DNA of 35,474 nucleotides from Pseudomonadales bacterium (GCA_029248675.1 JAQWIX010000102.1:1-35474), one strand, 5' to 3'; positions 1 to 9,265 are shown, counted from the stretch's first letter. Notes: generated by a model from the sequence alone, not told the origin. Numbers and translations: made by a program.

Positions 1-2488
1 AAGGACACAGTTCCTTAGCGCCGGACGGTAACTGCGCCCGCAGCGCCACCTCACTGACACGCATAGTCAGCGTGCCCTCAGTGAAGATCACTGCTGGACT
101 GCTCAACCGATCAAGCTGTGCCCCACGGTCAACGAAACAACTGAGGGGGAATGCCATACGCTGCCAATCACCGGAAGCTACCGATTGCAGCACTTCTGTA
201 ATGTCTATCTGGCCTGAACAGGGATACTCACAGTCCATTCGCAGCAACACCGTGGAACTGGGCGGCGCGACCACCTGAGCGTCAACTACAAGATAACCCT
301 GTTGTTTGACGAGCTCTGTCATGTCCAAGGACTGCTCTGAGCGCCAGTACACCTGACTCCCCCCCTCGCCTCGACCGAGCCAAGTCAACTGCACGCTGTC
401 CTCTTGAATGAGGCGGTCATAGGTCTGGATGTTCAGAGAACCCCCAGCAGTTGTCACGCTTGATCCAAAGATCTCGACTTCCCAATCCACCGCGTCACCG
501 ATGAACGTGCGCCATGGATCCTTTGCCGTTCCGCCAAACACCAGTCGATCCAGCTTGTTGGGCTTACCCACCGCAACTTCGCTTAACGTGCCGACCGCAC
601 CCGGGTTCGTATAACTGAGCCCGTAGCCGTATTCGAATAGAATGTCGTCTACCGGCAGGTCTGGATTGTCAGCGTTCAAATCAGCATTTGGCCAATCAAA
701 GGACAGGCGGCCAGCAAAATCGTAACGCGGAGCACCGTCGGTATTGGCGACTAATACATCGGCGATTGCAGCCCCCTCGGAGCCCGGCAGCCAAGCCGCC
801 ACAAAGGCGTCCGACGCATTGAGATGGGCGTTCACCCACATGGGCCGACCCGACAGAAACACCGTGACTACCGGAATGTTCTGGCTTTTTAGACGTTGAA
901 GCAAACGAAGGTCTCGCGGATCCTCCTGCTGCCAGGCTAGCGTGCCAACATCGCCTTGGCCTTCGGCGTAGGGGGTCTCTCCAAACACCACAATGGCCAC
1001 ATCTGGCCTGTCGGTGAAATTGCCATCAAGACTTAAAACAGCCTTGCCACCACCGGCTTCCAATACCTGCTGCAAACCAGCAAAAATAGATGTAGCGCCG
1101 GGAAAGGTCGCGTTGCTGTTCCCCGTACCCTGCCAAGTAATGGTCCAACCACCAGTTTGCATTTCAATGCTATCGGCTCCAGTACCGGCAACAAGCACGT
1201 TGGCCGATGCCGCAACGGGAAGTAACTGATTTTGGTTCTTGAGCATCACCAGAGACTTGCGAGCCGCATCCCGGGCAACGTTTCGGTGCTCTGCGCTACC
1301 CACTAGTTCTAGCAGAGGTTCTGCGCGTACAGAGGGTAGAGGCGCGTCGAACAATCCAGCTTCAGCCTTGGCAATAAGAATTCGGCGTACTGCTTCGTCG
1401 ATGCGTTCTCGGCTAATTTCACCGCTTTCCACCTGATCGATGGTATTAAACAGCAGCGCTTTCCAATCCTCCGGCACCATGACCATATCAACACCCGCGT
1501 TAATCGCTTGGGCGCAACTTGCGTTAGTACAGCCTGGAATCTGACCGTGGCCGTTCCAATCACTGATCACAAAACCTTGAAATCCCAATTGATCGCGCAA
1601 CAAATCGTTCAATATCGACTTGTCACCGTGAATCTTGGTGCCATTCCAGCTATTAAAGGATGCCATAACGCTGGTCACACCCGCGTCCAACGCGCTGTAA
1701 TAACCTTGGCCATGAACCTCCAACAATGTTTCTAGGGGCACTCGAGTATCCCCTTGGTTAATTCCTTGACCCGTACCGCCGTCACCGATGAAGTGTTTAG
1801 CGGTGGCCAACAGGCCTTCGCTTTGCAACGCTTTGACAATAACACCGGCGTATTCCCCAACGATCTGTGGACGATCGCTGTATCCCTCATAGGCACGCCC
1901 CCACCTGTCGTCCAGCGGTACCGCCACCGTTGGGGCAAAAATCCAATCAATACCCGTTGCAGCCACTTCCCGAGAGGTGATTCGTCCGATTCTATCGATC
2001 AGCTCAGGATCGTTGGCGGCACCTAGTCCTATGTTGTGGGGGAAAATCGTGGCTCCAATGACGTTATTGTGTCCATGCACCGCGTCGGTGCCCCACAATA
2101 ACGGAATACCTGAAGACCCCTGAGAAGTATCTAGTGAAGCTTCGCGGTAGGCGTCAGCCAAGGCCACCCAATCCTCAAGAGATGCGTTTTTATCTTGGTT
2201 AGGGAAGGACCCCCCACCGTTCAGAACACTGCCGATGCCGTAGGTACGTACATCGTCAGGGGATACATGCTTAATCTCACCCTGAATCATCTGGGCGACT
2301 TTTTGCTGAAGGCTCATGGAAGCCATCAGAGCGTCAACGGCTGCGCCGTGTTCGTTGCGTTCCACTAAGATTGACTCCGCTTCGGCATTGCCTTTTTCGC
2401 CTTTTTCTGCGGTTTTCGATGCATTGTCGCATCCAAGCAGACTCGTCAAAAGCAAACAAATGGTCCCGGCCTTTCGTACCAAGGTCAT
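1..2488 (-). CDS. Family 3 glycoside hydrolase (beta-glucosidase/exo-glucanase type), lipoprotein, C-terminus off window
   Basis: This frame is open from the ATG at 2488 to the left edge (829 codons read, no stop), so it is missing from the ORF track; a few dozen C-terminal residues or fewer are probably cut off. The product starts with a lipoprotein signal (LLGC, Cys20) and then has a GH3 barrel: the nucleophile motif VISDWNGHG puts the catalytic Asp at about residue 310, and FGETPYAEGQGD in the second domain puts the likely acid/base Glu at about 504. A C-terminal beta-rich domain (about 660-829) resembles the extra domain of ExoP-type GH3 enzymes. GH3 exo-enzymes release glucose or similar units from oligosaccharides; acting in the periplasm downstream of a TonB receptor fits a glycan-use locus. 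Asp at +2 after the lipid Cys is the inner-membrane retention signal in E. coli. Exact substrate cannot be read from sequence. Confidence 0.93.
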   Translation of the reverse strand, partial: MTLVRKAGTICLLLTSLLGCDNASKTAEKGEKGNAEAESILVERNEHGAAVDALMASMSLQQKVAQMIQGEIKHVSPDDVRTYGIGSVLNGGGSFPNQDKNASLEDWVALADAYREASLDTSQGSSGIPLLWGTDAVHGHNNVIGATIFPHNIGLGAANDPELIDRIGRITSREVAATGIDWIFAPTVAVPLDDRWGRAYEGYSDRPQIVGEYAGVIVKALQSEGLLATAKHFIGDGGTGQGINQGDTRVPLETLLEVHGQGYYSALDAGVTSVMASFNSWNGTKIHGDKSILNDLLRDQLGFQGFVISDWNGHGQIPGCTNASCAQAINAGVDMVMVPEDWKALLFNTIDQVESGEISRERIDEAVRRILIAKAEAGLFDAPLPSVRAEPLLELVGSAEHRNVARDAARKSLVMLKNQNQLLPVAASANVLVAGTGADSIEMQTGGWTITWQGTGNSNATFPGATSIFAGLQQVLEAGGGKAVLSLDGNFTDRPDVAIVVFGETPYAEGQGDVGTLAWQQEDPRDLRLLQRLKSQNIPVVTVFLSGRPMWVNAHLNASDAFVAAWLPGSEGAAIADVLVANTDGAPRYDFAGRLSFDWPNADLNADNPDLPVDDILFEYGYGLSYTNPGAVGTLSEVAVGKPNKLDRLVFGGTAKDPWRTFIGDAVDWEVEIFGSSVTTAGGSLNIQTYDRLIQEDSVQLTWLGRGEGGSQVYWRSEQSLDMTELVKQQGYLVVDAQVVAPPSSTVLLRMDCEYPCSGQIDITEVLQSVASGDWQRMAFPLSCFVDRGAQLDRLSSPAVIFTEGTLTMRVSEVALRAQLPSGAKELCP

Positions 2489-2552
2489 GAAGTGGATCCC
2501 GTTTCTAGACCAGCGCAAACCGTGTCGTCAGCGCTGTCAGGTTTAACCGATA

Positions 2553-2576
2553 CGGGGCAAAACGAACTTTGCCCCG
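2553..2576 (-). terminator. Hairpin between TonB receptor gene and GH3 gene
   Basis: A perfect 9-bp inverted repeat (CGGGGCAAA / TTTGCCCCG) with a 6-nt loop lies about 105 bp after the TonB-receptor stop and about 65 bp before the GH3 start. There is no clear U-run after it on the minus strand, so it may be an attenuator, an mRNA-stabilising hairpin or an operator rather than a full terminator. Confidence 0.45.
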
Positions 2577-2680
2577 CTCATCTTTACTGCAATCTCTAAG
2601 CCGTGCCGACCGCGCCGCACTGGCTGCGCAACATTGGTTACGCAGCCTGAGCACGCAGTCATTCAAACTTCGCTTTACCG

Positions 2681-5600
2681 TTAGAAGTTTGCTCGCACGC
2701 CCAACTTGTAGACAGGCCCATGATCTTGAGACAAGAACAACATCTCTGGGCTACGAACCCACAGACGGGTGCCTTCGTCGGTCACGTTTTGAGCATCGAG
2801 GAAAACGGTCACGTTCGAATTGTAACGATATTGATAAGAGGCATCTACTTGGTAGCGGCTATCCACATACACAGGCTGCTTGTAATTTGCGAACCCTTGC
2901 GCAGTTTCAGCACGATAGTTCACCGCCAGACGCAGCGTATGCTTTTCGTTTTCGAACCAACCTGACAGGTTTCCGGAGTTACCGAACCCCGGCAGGATGA
3001 ACTGATCGCCTATCACATAGTTATCTGGCTCTACGTCTCCACCGATAACGTAAGTGTAGTTGGCCTGCACACCAAACGGGGTTCCCTCGAACAGGTGCTG
3101 CAGAGAGAATTCAAGTCCACTGACGGTTCCTCTCTCGAGGTTGGCTGGCTGAGTGATATCAAACAGAGCGACAGGGTCACCTGCTTGACCGTCAACAAAG
3201 TAACCGCCGACAGCGTTTTGGCACATGTAATACGTAGCACAAACATAACCCGATATGCCTTTGCTGATGTCAACGCCCGCTTCCAAGGCCGACATGGCCC
3301 AACCCATTAATCCTTCGTCGCTTAAGTAACCGTGGTCCCAGATCGCGTTTTGAGCAATGCAATAACCGTCGCCTCCATTAATTTCAGCGTTAGAGCCCCA
3401 TGGGGCCCAATCAGGAGGAGTTGGCCAACCTACATAGTCCGGACGACCATCCGCAACCCACTCACGTACACACGCCTGTGCAAGCAGACCGTTTTCGCTG
3501 TAGGCCGGATTCCGAAGGTCGCCGATTGGCTGTTGCTCACGAGTTTCGGAGCTGATGAAGTTTTTGATCTTCTTGCGGAAGTAGTTCACGGCTAAGTACG
3601 AGCCCTCTGCGTAGTAGTTCTCAAAGGCTATATCGAAGTTTTTCGACTCAAGAGGCTGCAGGTCAGGATTTCCGCCCGTAGCGGTAGGGGTAAAGAAACC
3701 GGTGTTGCCAATCTCAAGCTGAGTCTCAAGATCCTTCAAACTAGGGCGCGCAAGACTTTTACTGAAAGACATCCTAAGCACTTTGTTGTCGTCGATAGCC
3801 AGCGCCATGGCGAGGCTAGGCAACAGAAGACTTGAATCGCCAAAGTCTGTTTCTGGATTTACGCCGTTAGTGTAAGACTGCAGTCCGTTACGATATTCCC
3901 ATCGTAAGTTCGTCGGTGCTGCATAGTTACTCGTTGATTGACTATCAGTCTTTTCGTATCGAAGTCCCGCTACGGTGTTCAGCGGAAGACCGAGCATTTC
4001 GGACTCAAAGTTCAGCTGGATATAAGCAGAATCCATATCCTCGCGAACATACTCGTCGCTATCTAGCGGACCTAAACTGTCACAGCACTCCGTAGGGACG
4101 TAGGTAGCTCCCGTCGCTTCTGGGATATCTGTGCTGTCTACGGCATCAGGATTAATCGTAGCGAAGGCCGCGGCAGCAGCCCGAGCGTCGATTTCAAAGT
4201 AGTAATTCGTGCCCAAAGTTGGGTTGAAGGAATTCATAAAGTTGCCCAAGGGGGTTCGGACAAACAGTGCGTCATCCCAATCGGATGCAAGTGGCGTAAA
4301 GCCGGTTAGAGCTTCCCCATCTGCATCGATACCAAAGTTCGAACCTCGTGACTGACGAACGAACTCATTCTTAGCCGAAGAAACCCCAAAATCGATAGAC
4401 TTCAGAGCTCCATCGCCATCGGTGAACCAGGTACCCTTCAGTTGGACTTGGGTGATTTCGTTTTGCTGAAACTGATCATTAAGGGACAGCGAGGAGCCGA
4501 CCATGTTCTCAGGCCCAAAGTCAACGTCGTAGCTGAAGGTATGAATGCCCTTTCTGCCGCCATTGGTGGTGGTGATATTGGCTTGTGTATCGGTAGAAAA
4601 CCCTAATCGGTTGTCATAGATGTTGCCAGAAAGCTCCGCGCTGGAATCGTGCGCATCCAGCTCAAGCTGCAGATTCTCCGAGACATCCCACACTAAATTT
4701 AGGCCGACTGAACGGTTGTCAGTCTCGCTCTCGCCCCAGGTCACAGAGTGATCATAACCACGACCGCTCACAACAGAATCGGTGTAGGCGCCGCTATTAG
4801 CGATAGTTGCTGCAGTCGTGGACCAGCCACCCAGCCAAGAGCCAAACGTGGTCCCCTCAGAAGCGAAGTCAACACCAGACATGGTGTAATCTACCGTGGC
4901 GGTTACAGACTCGCTAATCATGTACTGGAACGTCGCCTGCGCGTTGGTGCGCTCGCGATCATTGTCCTTAATCAGATAACCCGCGGGCTCTTGGAAAAAC
5001 GTAGATCCATCCGCTCTTCGGTTGTTATCTGTAATGTCCGCGGTGGCCGGTACACGACCAGCAAAGCGCGCGGGTGACAACCAGTTAGACTCCTGAGTGC
5101 CTTCTTCACGGTTGCTGCGTTCTTGATAAGAAGCAGACAGCGAAAAGCCCCATCGCTCTTGGTTGGTTGCATACAGAAGAGCTGCTTCGATAGGCGTTCC
5201 ACCGTCTTCTGAAGTGGTGTCTTCCACTAAACCAACGCTGTAGGACTGCTTGGTGCCGTCTACCATCAGTGGCTTGGTGGTTACCATGTTAACGGTGGAG
5301 CCGATACCACCGGAAGGTAGGGTGCTATTGGCTGACTTGTAGATTTCAACAGCGCTTACGCCGGGGGACGCGATGTCACCGAAATTAAAGGAGCGACCGC
5401 CGCCGTCTTTACCCGCAACGGTAGGCATTTGACGACCGTTCAAGGTCACCAAGTTAAATTCTGGACCAAAGCCGCGGACAGCAATCGCTTGTCCTTCTAC
5501 ATTGCTTCGATCAATGGCAATACCCGAGACTCGGGCCAGAGATTCGGCCAAGTTTCCATCGGGGAATTTACCAAAATCTTCCGCAGAAATGGCGTCCATA

Positions 5601-5776
5601 ACGCCCACGTTACTGCGTTTAATGTCGATGGCATCGAGCAAGCTGCTCTTAATTCCATAAACAATCACTTCTTCCATGATCTCTTCTTCAGCGTTTACTG
5701 CCATTGGCGACGCCAATCCCGCAGAAACTAGAAAGAAGCCCAACCATCGCGCCTTAAAGACAGATGACTTGTGCAT
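2681..5776 (-). CDS. TonB-dependent outer-membrane receptor (carbohydrate-type)
   Basis: A 1031-aa outer-membrane receptor that probably imports an oligosaccharide in a TonB/ExbBD-driven manner. After a signal peptide (cleavage near AVNA-EEE) comes a TonB-box-like stretch EEVIVYGI, then a plug domain (about residues 45-170, with ESLARVSGIAIDRSN and VRGFGPEFNLVTLNGRQMP), then a long beta-barrel ending in the terminal Phe (GVRANF). Length and plug motifs match the large TonB receptor class (TIGR01782-like) abundant in Xanthomonas, Caulobacter and marine gammaproteobacteria. The ORF track begins at a TTG (5785); the ATG at 5776, preceded by AGAGG about 10 nt upstream, is preferred. It sits between a LytSR-type two-component system and a GH3 enzyme, which argues for a glycan substrate rather than a siderophore. 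Specific substrate unknown. Confidence 0.93.
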   Translation of the reverse strand: MHKSSVFKARWLGFFLVSAGLASPMAVNAEEEIMEEVIVYGIKSSLLDAIDIKRSNVGVMDAISAEDFGKFPDGNLAESLARVSGIAIDRSNVEGQAIAVRGFGPEFNLVTLNGRQMPTVAGKDGGGRSFNFGDIASPGVSAVEIYKSANSTLPSGGIGSTVNMVTTKPLMVDGTKQSYSVGLVEDTTSEDGGTPIEAALLYATNQERWGFSLSASYQERSNREEGTQESNWLSPARFAGRVPATADITDNNRRADGSTFFQEPAGYLIKDNDRERTNAQATFQYMISESVTATVDYTMSGVDFASEGTTFGSWLGGWSTTAATIANSGAYTDSVVSGRGYDHSVTWGESETDNRSVGLNLVWDVSENLQLELDAHDSSAELSGNIYDNRLGFSTDTQANITTTNGGRKGIHTFSYDVDFGPENMVGSSLSLNDQFQQNEITQVQLKGTWFTDGDGALKSIDFGVSSAKNEFVRQSRGSNFGIDADGEALTGFTPLASDWDDALFVRTPLGNFMNSFNPTLGTNYYFEIDARAAAAAFATINPDAVDSTDIPEATGATYVPTECCDSLGPLDSDEYVREDMDSAYIQLNFESEMLGLPLNTVAGLRYEKTDSQSTSNYAAPTNLRWEYRNGLQSYTNGVNPETDFGDSSLLLPSLAMALAIDDNKVLRMSFSKSLARPSLKDLETQLEIGNTGFFTPTATGGNPDLQPLESKNFDIAFENYYAEGSYLAVNYFRKKIKNFISSETREQQPIGDLRNPAYSENGLLAQACVREWVADGRPDYVGWPTPPDWAPWGSNAEINGGDGYCIAQNAIWDHGYLSDEGLMGWAMSALEAGVDISKGISGYVCATYYMCQNAVGGYFVDGQAGDPVALFDITQPANLERGTVSGLEFSLQHLFEGTPFGVQANYTYVIGGDVEPDNYVIGDQFILPGFGNSGNLSGWFENEKHTLRLAVNYRAETAQGFANYKQPVYVDSRYQVDASYQYRYNSNVTVFLDAQNVTDEGTRLWVRSPEMLFLSQDHGPVYKLGVRANF

Positions 5777-5816
5777 AGCTAACAACCTCTAAAATTTGAA
5801 ACCCAACCTCTATGAC

Positions 5817-5868
5817 TGCCAGTGAATGACAGCTAGGGGTGATGGGCCTTACCTTGATGTTTGCCAGT
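5817..5868 (-). promoter_or_regulatory. Direct repeat in TonB-receptor leader, possible regulator site
   Basis: Two copies of ACTGGCA (minus strand; TGCCAGT at 5817-5823 and 5862-5868) lie 45 bp apart within 100 bp upstream of the receptor start. LytTR regulators bind paired direct repeats, but usually about 21 bp apart, so the assignment is weak. No convincing -10/-35 pair was found in 5777-6054, which otherwise appears empty. Confidence 0.2.
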
Positions 5869-6054
5869 CAAAAGTGCGGCGCAAGGGCGCACTGGGTACT
5901 CGGACAAACCTCTCCGGCGCGAAGTAGATCAAAAGTTGACAACCGGCCACAATGGGCATGCGACAAGACGGATCAAAGCTGGGTTAAAAGGGACTATTCG
6001 AAGACTCGGCGCAAACAAAAAGCTAACAAAGCCGCCCTCGGCTGCCCGAAGAGA

Positions 6055-6870
6055 CTAGCGGCGCTTAAGTTGGGCCACTTCCGCTTTATAGTTGCGGCTC
6101 ACTTTCAGCCGCACGCTGCCAGCAAGGGTTAACTCACTCTCACCTTTCGGCAAAGCAGTCACAGCGATTACCTTGCGTAAATTCACCACCGTGGAACGGT
6201 GAATACGGGCAAAGGGCCCCGGGGTCAGGCGCTCCTGCAGTTCCTTCATCGTACAACGCATAATGTGGGTATCACCGCTAGCATGAACACACATGTAATC
6301 TCCGGCAGCATCGACCCAATCGATGTCTTCGTGTGGGATCAGCTTCACTTCAGCCCCGTCGCGTATAGCCAAACGTTCTTCGGTTGCCATTGGATCGTTT
6401 GAGGCCAAATCACCAGCGTTCAGAGCCATGCTGCCCTGCATGTGTGACAAAACGTCCAAATACTTACCCTTGGTACCGCTTTGCAGGCCGCCCTCCTCCG
6501 CCAGCGCCAGAACCAGTTGCTGCCTGACATGGTCCAGCGATTCGGCCAAACGTTTTGGGTCGATGGGTTTGAGCAGGTAATCCAACGCATGCACACGAAA
6601 AGCATCCACCGCAAAGGAGTCGTAGGCTGTGGCGAATACAACGGCAGGTAATCGCTCCGGCTGAATTTTGCTAATCAGCTCGAATCCGCTCATGCCCGGC
6701 ATTTGGATATCCAGAAACACCAAGTCCGGTGCCAATGTCTGAATGGCTTCCAGCGCCTTGGAACCACTTCGACAGGTTCCTATGACCTCAACATCCTCGT
6801 GGGCTGACAAAAGCGACGTCATAATATCCAAGGCTAGGGGCTCATCATCGACAATCAACGTTTTAATCAT
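6055..6870 (-). CDS. LytTR-family response regulator
   Basis: A 271-aa DNA-binding response regulator. The N-terminal receiver domain (about 1-120) has the acidic pair in IVDDEP, the phospho-acceptor Asp54 in FLDIQMPG and the conserved Lys in YLLKPID. The C-terminal LytTR domain (about 166-268) shows IDWVDAAGDYMCVH, FARIHRSTVVNL and a final LKVSRNYK. Its ATG overlaps the 3' end of the sensor-kinase gene by 8 bp, so the two are translationally coupled. The adjacent TonB receptor and GH3 genes lie downstream on the same strand, so they are the likeliest targets (inference). A short linker with an Ala/Met-rich stretch separates the two domains; nothing appears missing. Confidence 0.95.
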   Translation of the reverse strand: MIKTLIVDDEPLALDIMTSLLSAHEDVEVIGTCRSGSKALEAIQTLAPDLVFLDIQMPGMSGFELISKIQPERLPAVVFATAYDSFAVDAFRVHALDYLLKPIDPKRLAESLDHVRQQLVLALAEEGGLQSGTKGKYLDVLSHMQGSMALNAGDLASNDPMATEERLAIRDGAEVKLIPHEDIDWVDAAGDYMCVHASGDTHIMRCTMKELQERLTPGPFARIHRSTVVNLRKVIAVTALPKGESELTLAGSVRLKVSRNYKAEVAQLKRR

Positions 6871-8038
6871 CGATATCTCCAGCCTTGCCTAATACCAGGG
6901 GGAAACTCAAATTCACTCGAAAACCTCCCAGGGCTGACTCTCCCAAAATCACCTGGCCCCGGTCTCCATGAAGCGTGGCCACACGCTCCCTCACGTTGGC
7001 GAGCCCGACGCTTGAACCCACAACAGCGGTCTGATTATCCGGGCGCCGATCTGGACCGGAGTCTTCTACCACTAGGTTAAGCCGGTCGTCGGTGGCGTAG
7101 CCAGAGATGCGAATCGACCCACCTTGCTCTGCCTGAGCAATGGCATGCTTTATGGCGTTCTCGATTAGGGGCTGCAACAAGAAACTCGGTACCAGGGCGT
7201 CGTTGACTGCTTCGTTGACATCGAAATCGACCATCAATCGATCAGAAAAACGGACTTGTTCAATGGCCAAGTAGAGTTTGACCGCATCGACTTCCTCCGC
7301 CAGCGGCACGCTGCGATTGGCACCGTGTTCAAGGGAGTACCGTAAAAACTGACTAAGGTTCAGCAACATGGCACTGGCCCGCTCTCCAGCGCCTTGATCT
7401 ATAAGGGCATAGATGGAGTTTAGGGTGTTGAATAAAAAATGCGGATTCAGCTGATAGCGCAGCAATGTCAGCTGCCCCTCTTTGACAGCGGCTTCTGCAC
7501 TTATGCGCCGCAGCACTTCCTCTTTTTGGGTGGCTTCAGCGGTGAGCAGTTGATCTCGTTCCGCCTGCAGCAATTGGTAATACTTAATACCGTGGTAAAA
7601 CGCAGCCCAACATCCAAATATAAAAATTGAGGGGAAATACCAGCCGCCAAAATCGGCCCACAACCCCTCCTCTCCCGTCATCGCCTGGAACGTTGCCAAG
7701 CGAATGACCGCCCAGGCCAGGGCAAAGACCAGTACCGACACTGAGATAATAGCCGCCCGGCTTGTCCAGGAAGCACTCCAATAACTGCGAAAAACCAATC
7801 GCAGGGGCCAGCTGAGCGCAATCCCCAGAAGAGACTGGGACACGTTATGCAACACGTAACTTAGCTGGGGTTGGTTGTACCAAAGGTTGAGGCTAACGTA
7901 ACTAATCAATGAAATACCCAGCCAACCGGCAAATTGAAGCACCCAAAATTGGATCTCGCGACTGGATAAAACAACGCCCCAAACGGAAGTGGCTAATACC
8001 GGGGGTCTGGTTTGGTCTGTGGTGAGCAGTTCGGCCAC
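6863..8038 (-). CDS. LytS/YehU-type sensor histidine kinase
   Basis: A 391-aa membrane kinase of the His_kinase (PF06580) class. Four hydrophobic helices lie at about 32-51, 63-83, 95-114 and 133-150. A coiled-coil-like Gln/Glu-rich linker (about 155-190) follows, then the phospho-acceptor motif LRYQLNPHFLFNTLN (His200), the N-box PLIENAIKHA and a C-terminal HATPase domain with VEDSG and GLANVRERV. It has no large periplasmic domain, so sensing is probably within the membrane or through a partner. The start is GTG at 8038, just after a GGGTAGGG purine run, which is close spacing, so a slightly later start is possible. It is cotranscribed with the LytTR regulator. Confidence 0.93.
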   Translation of the reverse strand: MAELLTTDQTRPPVLATSVWGVVLSSREIQFWVLQFAGWLGISLISYVSLNLWYNQPQLSYVLHNVSQSLLGIALSWPLRLVFRSYWSASWTSRAAIISVSVLVFALAWAVIRLATFQAMTGEEGLWADFGGWYFPSIFIFGCWAAFYHGIKYYQLLQAERDQLLTAEATQKEEVLRRISAEAAVKEGQLTLLRYQLNPHFLFNTLNSIYALIDQGAGERASAMLLNLSQFLRYSLEHGANRSVPLAEEVDAVKLYLAIEQVRFSDRLMVDFDVNEAVNDALVPSFLLQPLIENAIKHAIAQAEQGGSIRISGYATDDRLNLVVEDSGPDRRPDNQTAVVGSSVGLANVRERVATLHGDRGQVILGESALGGFRVNLSFPLVLGKAGDIDD

Positions 8039-8227
8039 GTCCCTACCCTTTCTTTAAGCGAGCCCTATTCTAATGAGTACGCGCTAAGAAACCTAGGCGC
8101 ATTGCCCATGCCAGCCGGGCCGATTTCGAGACACAAAACCCCTGAATTGGCTGCAAGGGAACGGCGTTATTACTGCATTTGAGTGAGGCGCACACTTCTT
8201 GAGGTGAAGAACCCGACAGACAGTTAT

Positions 8228-8254
8228 AAAAAAACCCGCCGAAGCGGGTTTTTC
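8228..8254 (-). terminator. Intrinsic terminator of the exported-protein gene
   Basis: On the minus strand the stem CCCGC / GCGGG closes a TTCG tetraloop and is followed by seven T residues; an A-run precedes it, so it could also act weakly on the other strand. It lies 16 bp after the stop of the exported-protein gene and isolates that gene from the downstream LytS kinase gene. Confidence 0.88.
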
Positions 8255-8269
8255 TTGCGGGCTAAGCCC

Positions 8270-8983
8270 CTAATTGCGTGGATAAACTTTCAGCGTCTGT
8301 ACCTGAGAGGTATTTACCACTGTCCGCATATCAGCAACTTCGGCGTTAAACGCAGCATAGGCTGGATGCATCAACATTTGCTGGCTGATAGCCCCCAGTT
8401 CCGCTTGAGTGCGAGCGCCGGTCCAAATCCAATGGGTGAACTTGTCGCGACCAAAAAAGACTGCGCCAAGTCCATAAGATCGCAGATCAACATCTTGGGC
8501 AACGGTCTCCATCATTTTCAGATATGCCGCCGCGTAGGCTGCCTGATCCTGTGGTTCAACTATGATGTCGAACTTCGAGAACGCGGAGTCTTGACCCCAG
8601 TCGTTTTCGTCCACAGCCGCGGGGCCCATGTACTCCATTACCGGCTGAGCGCTGGCTGAAAGTTGTTGCAAAAAGACCGCAGAGTCAGGACACGACCGCA
8701 TGATTTCAGCCGCCTTTGCCTGATCTTCGATACTCTGGAAGGTATTGATAATGAAGTGAGTCGAGGTGTAACCGCCATTAAACACTTCCTGAGACAACGC
8801 CACATCGGCGGGGTATTGATTGCCACAGTCCGATGCCCAAAAGGTGTCCATAGCATCAACCACGCCGGCTGGATTAGCGACATTTAGATGGTAGAACGCG
8901 TAGAACGGGCCGCTGTCGGCATGATCATCTGCGATAGCGAAGTTTGTAAGAACCAAGGAGATCAGGAGAACGAATATTTTCAT
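8270..8983 (-). CDS. Exported protein of unknown function, alpha/beta-barrel-like
   Basis: A 237-aa protein with a clear Sec signal peptide (MKIFVLLISLVLTNFAIADD, cleavage after the Ala). The ORF track extends far upstream to 9208, but the ATG at 8983 starts exactly at the signal peptide and is chosen for that reason. The mature part has two related halves: each opens with a beta-strand-like segment ending in His or Asp (FYAFYHLNVANPAG, KFDIIVEPQDQAAY) followed by helices, as in dimeric ferredoxin-like (ABM/NIPSNAP-type) folds. I do not recognise a named family. It is monocistronic, with a terminator right after it. A role linked to the nearby glycan locus is possible but unsupported. Confidence 0.8.
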   Translation of the reverse strand: MKIFVLLISLVLTNFAIADDHADSGPFYAFYHLNVANPAGVVDAMDTFWASDCGNQYPADVALSQEVFNGGYTSTHFIINTFQSIEDQAKAAEIMRSCPDSAVFLQQLSASAQPVMEYMGPAAVDENDWGQDSAFSKFDIIVEPQDQAAYAAAYLKMMETVAQDVDLRSYGLGAVFFGRDKFTHWIWTGARTQAELGAISQQMLMHPAYAAFNAEVADMRTVVNTSQVQTLKVYPRN

Positions 8984-8998
8984 TGTTGTTTTTTCCGT

Positions 8999-9008
8999 TA
9001 AACGTTTA
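8999..9008. promoter_or_regulatory. Palindrome resembling a LacI/GalR-family operator
   Basis: The perfect 10-bp palindrome TAAACGTTTA with a central CG lies 16-25 bp upstream of the exported-protein start codon. LacI-family operators commonly have this AAACGTTT-type core. No LacI-family regulator is encoded in the window. The surrounding 8984-9265 gap separates two divergent genes and otherwise shows no gene. Confidence 0.3.
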
Positions 9009-9265
9009 CGAGACCGCCTAAGACTGTAGTCTTTATCACGGTGTTTGCACAACCGACAAAGCGCTGTCGCATCATCGACCAGGCCGCTTGGACCACTCCA
9101 ACCAAAAAACACTCGGCAAACTGTGTGCGGTAGTTGAATGACAACGACCACCAGCCAGTTCCATCGATGTTGGATTTGCGGAACCGCTGTATTGAGATTG
9201 CTTACCACTGTCTTGATGTGAAAACCTTGGCAGTCGATTCACAAGTAATAGCTTAAGCACTCAAT

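Noticed and set aside
2569-3000. 143-aa plus-strand ORF at the 3' end of the TonB receptor gene
   Set aside because: Opposite-strand shadow of the conserved receptor C-terminus.
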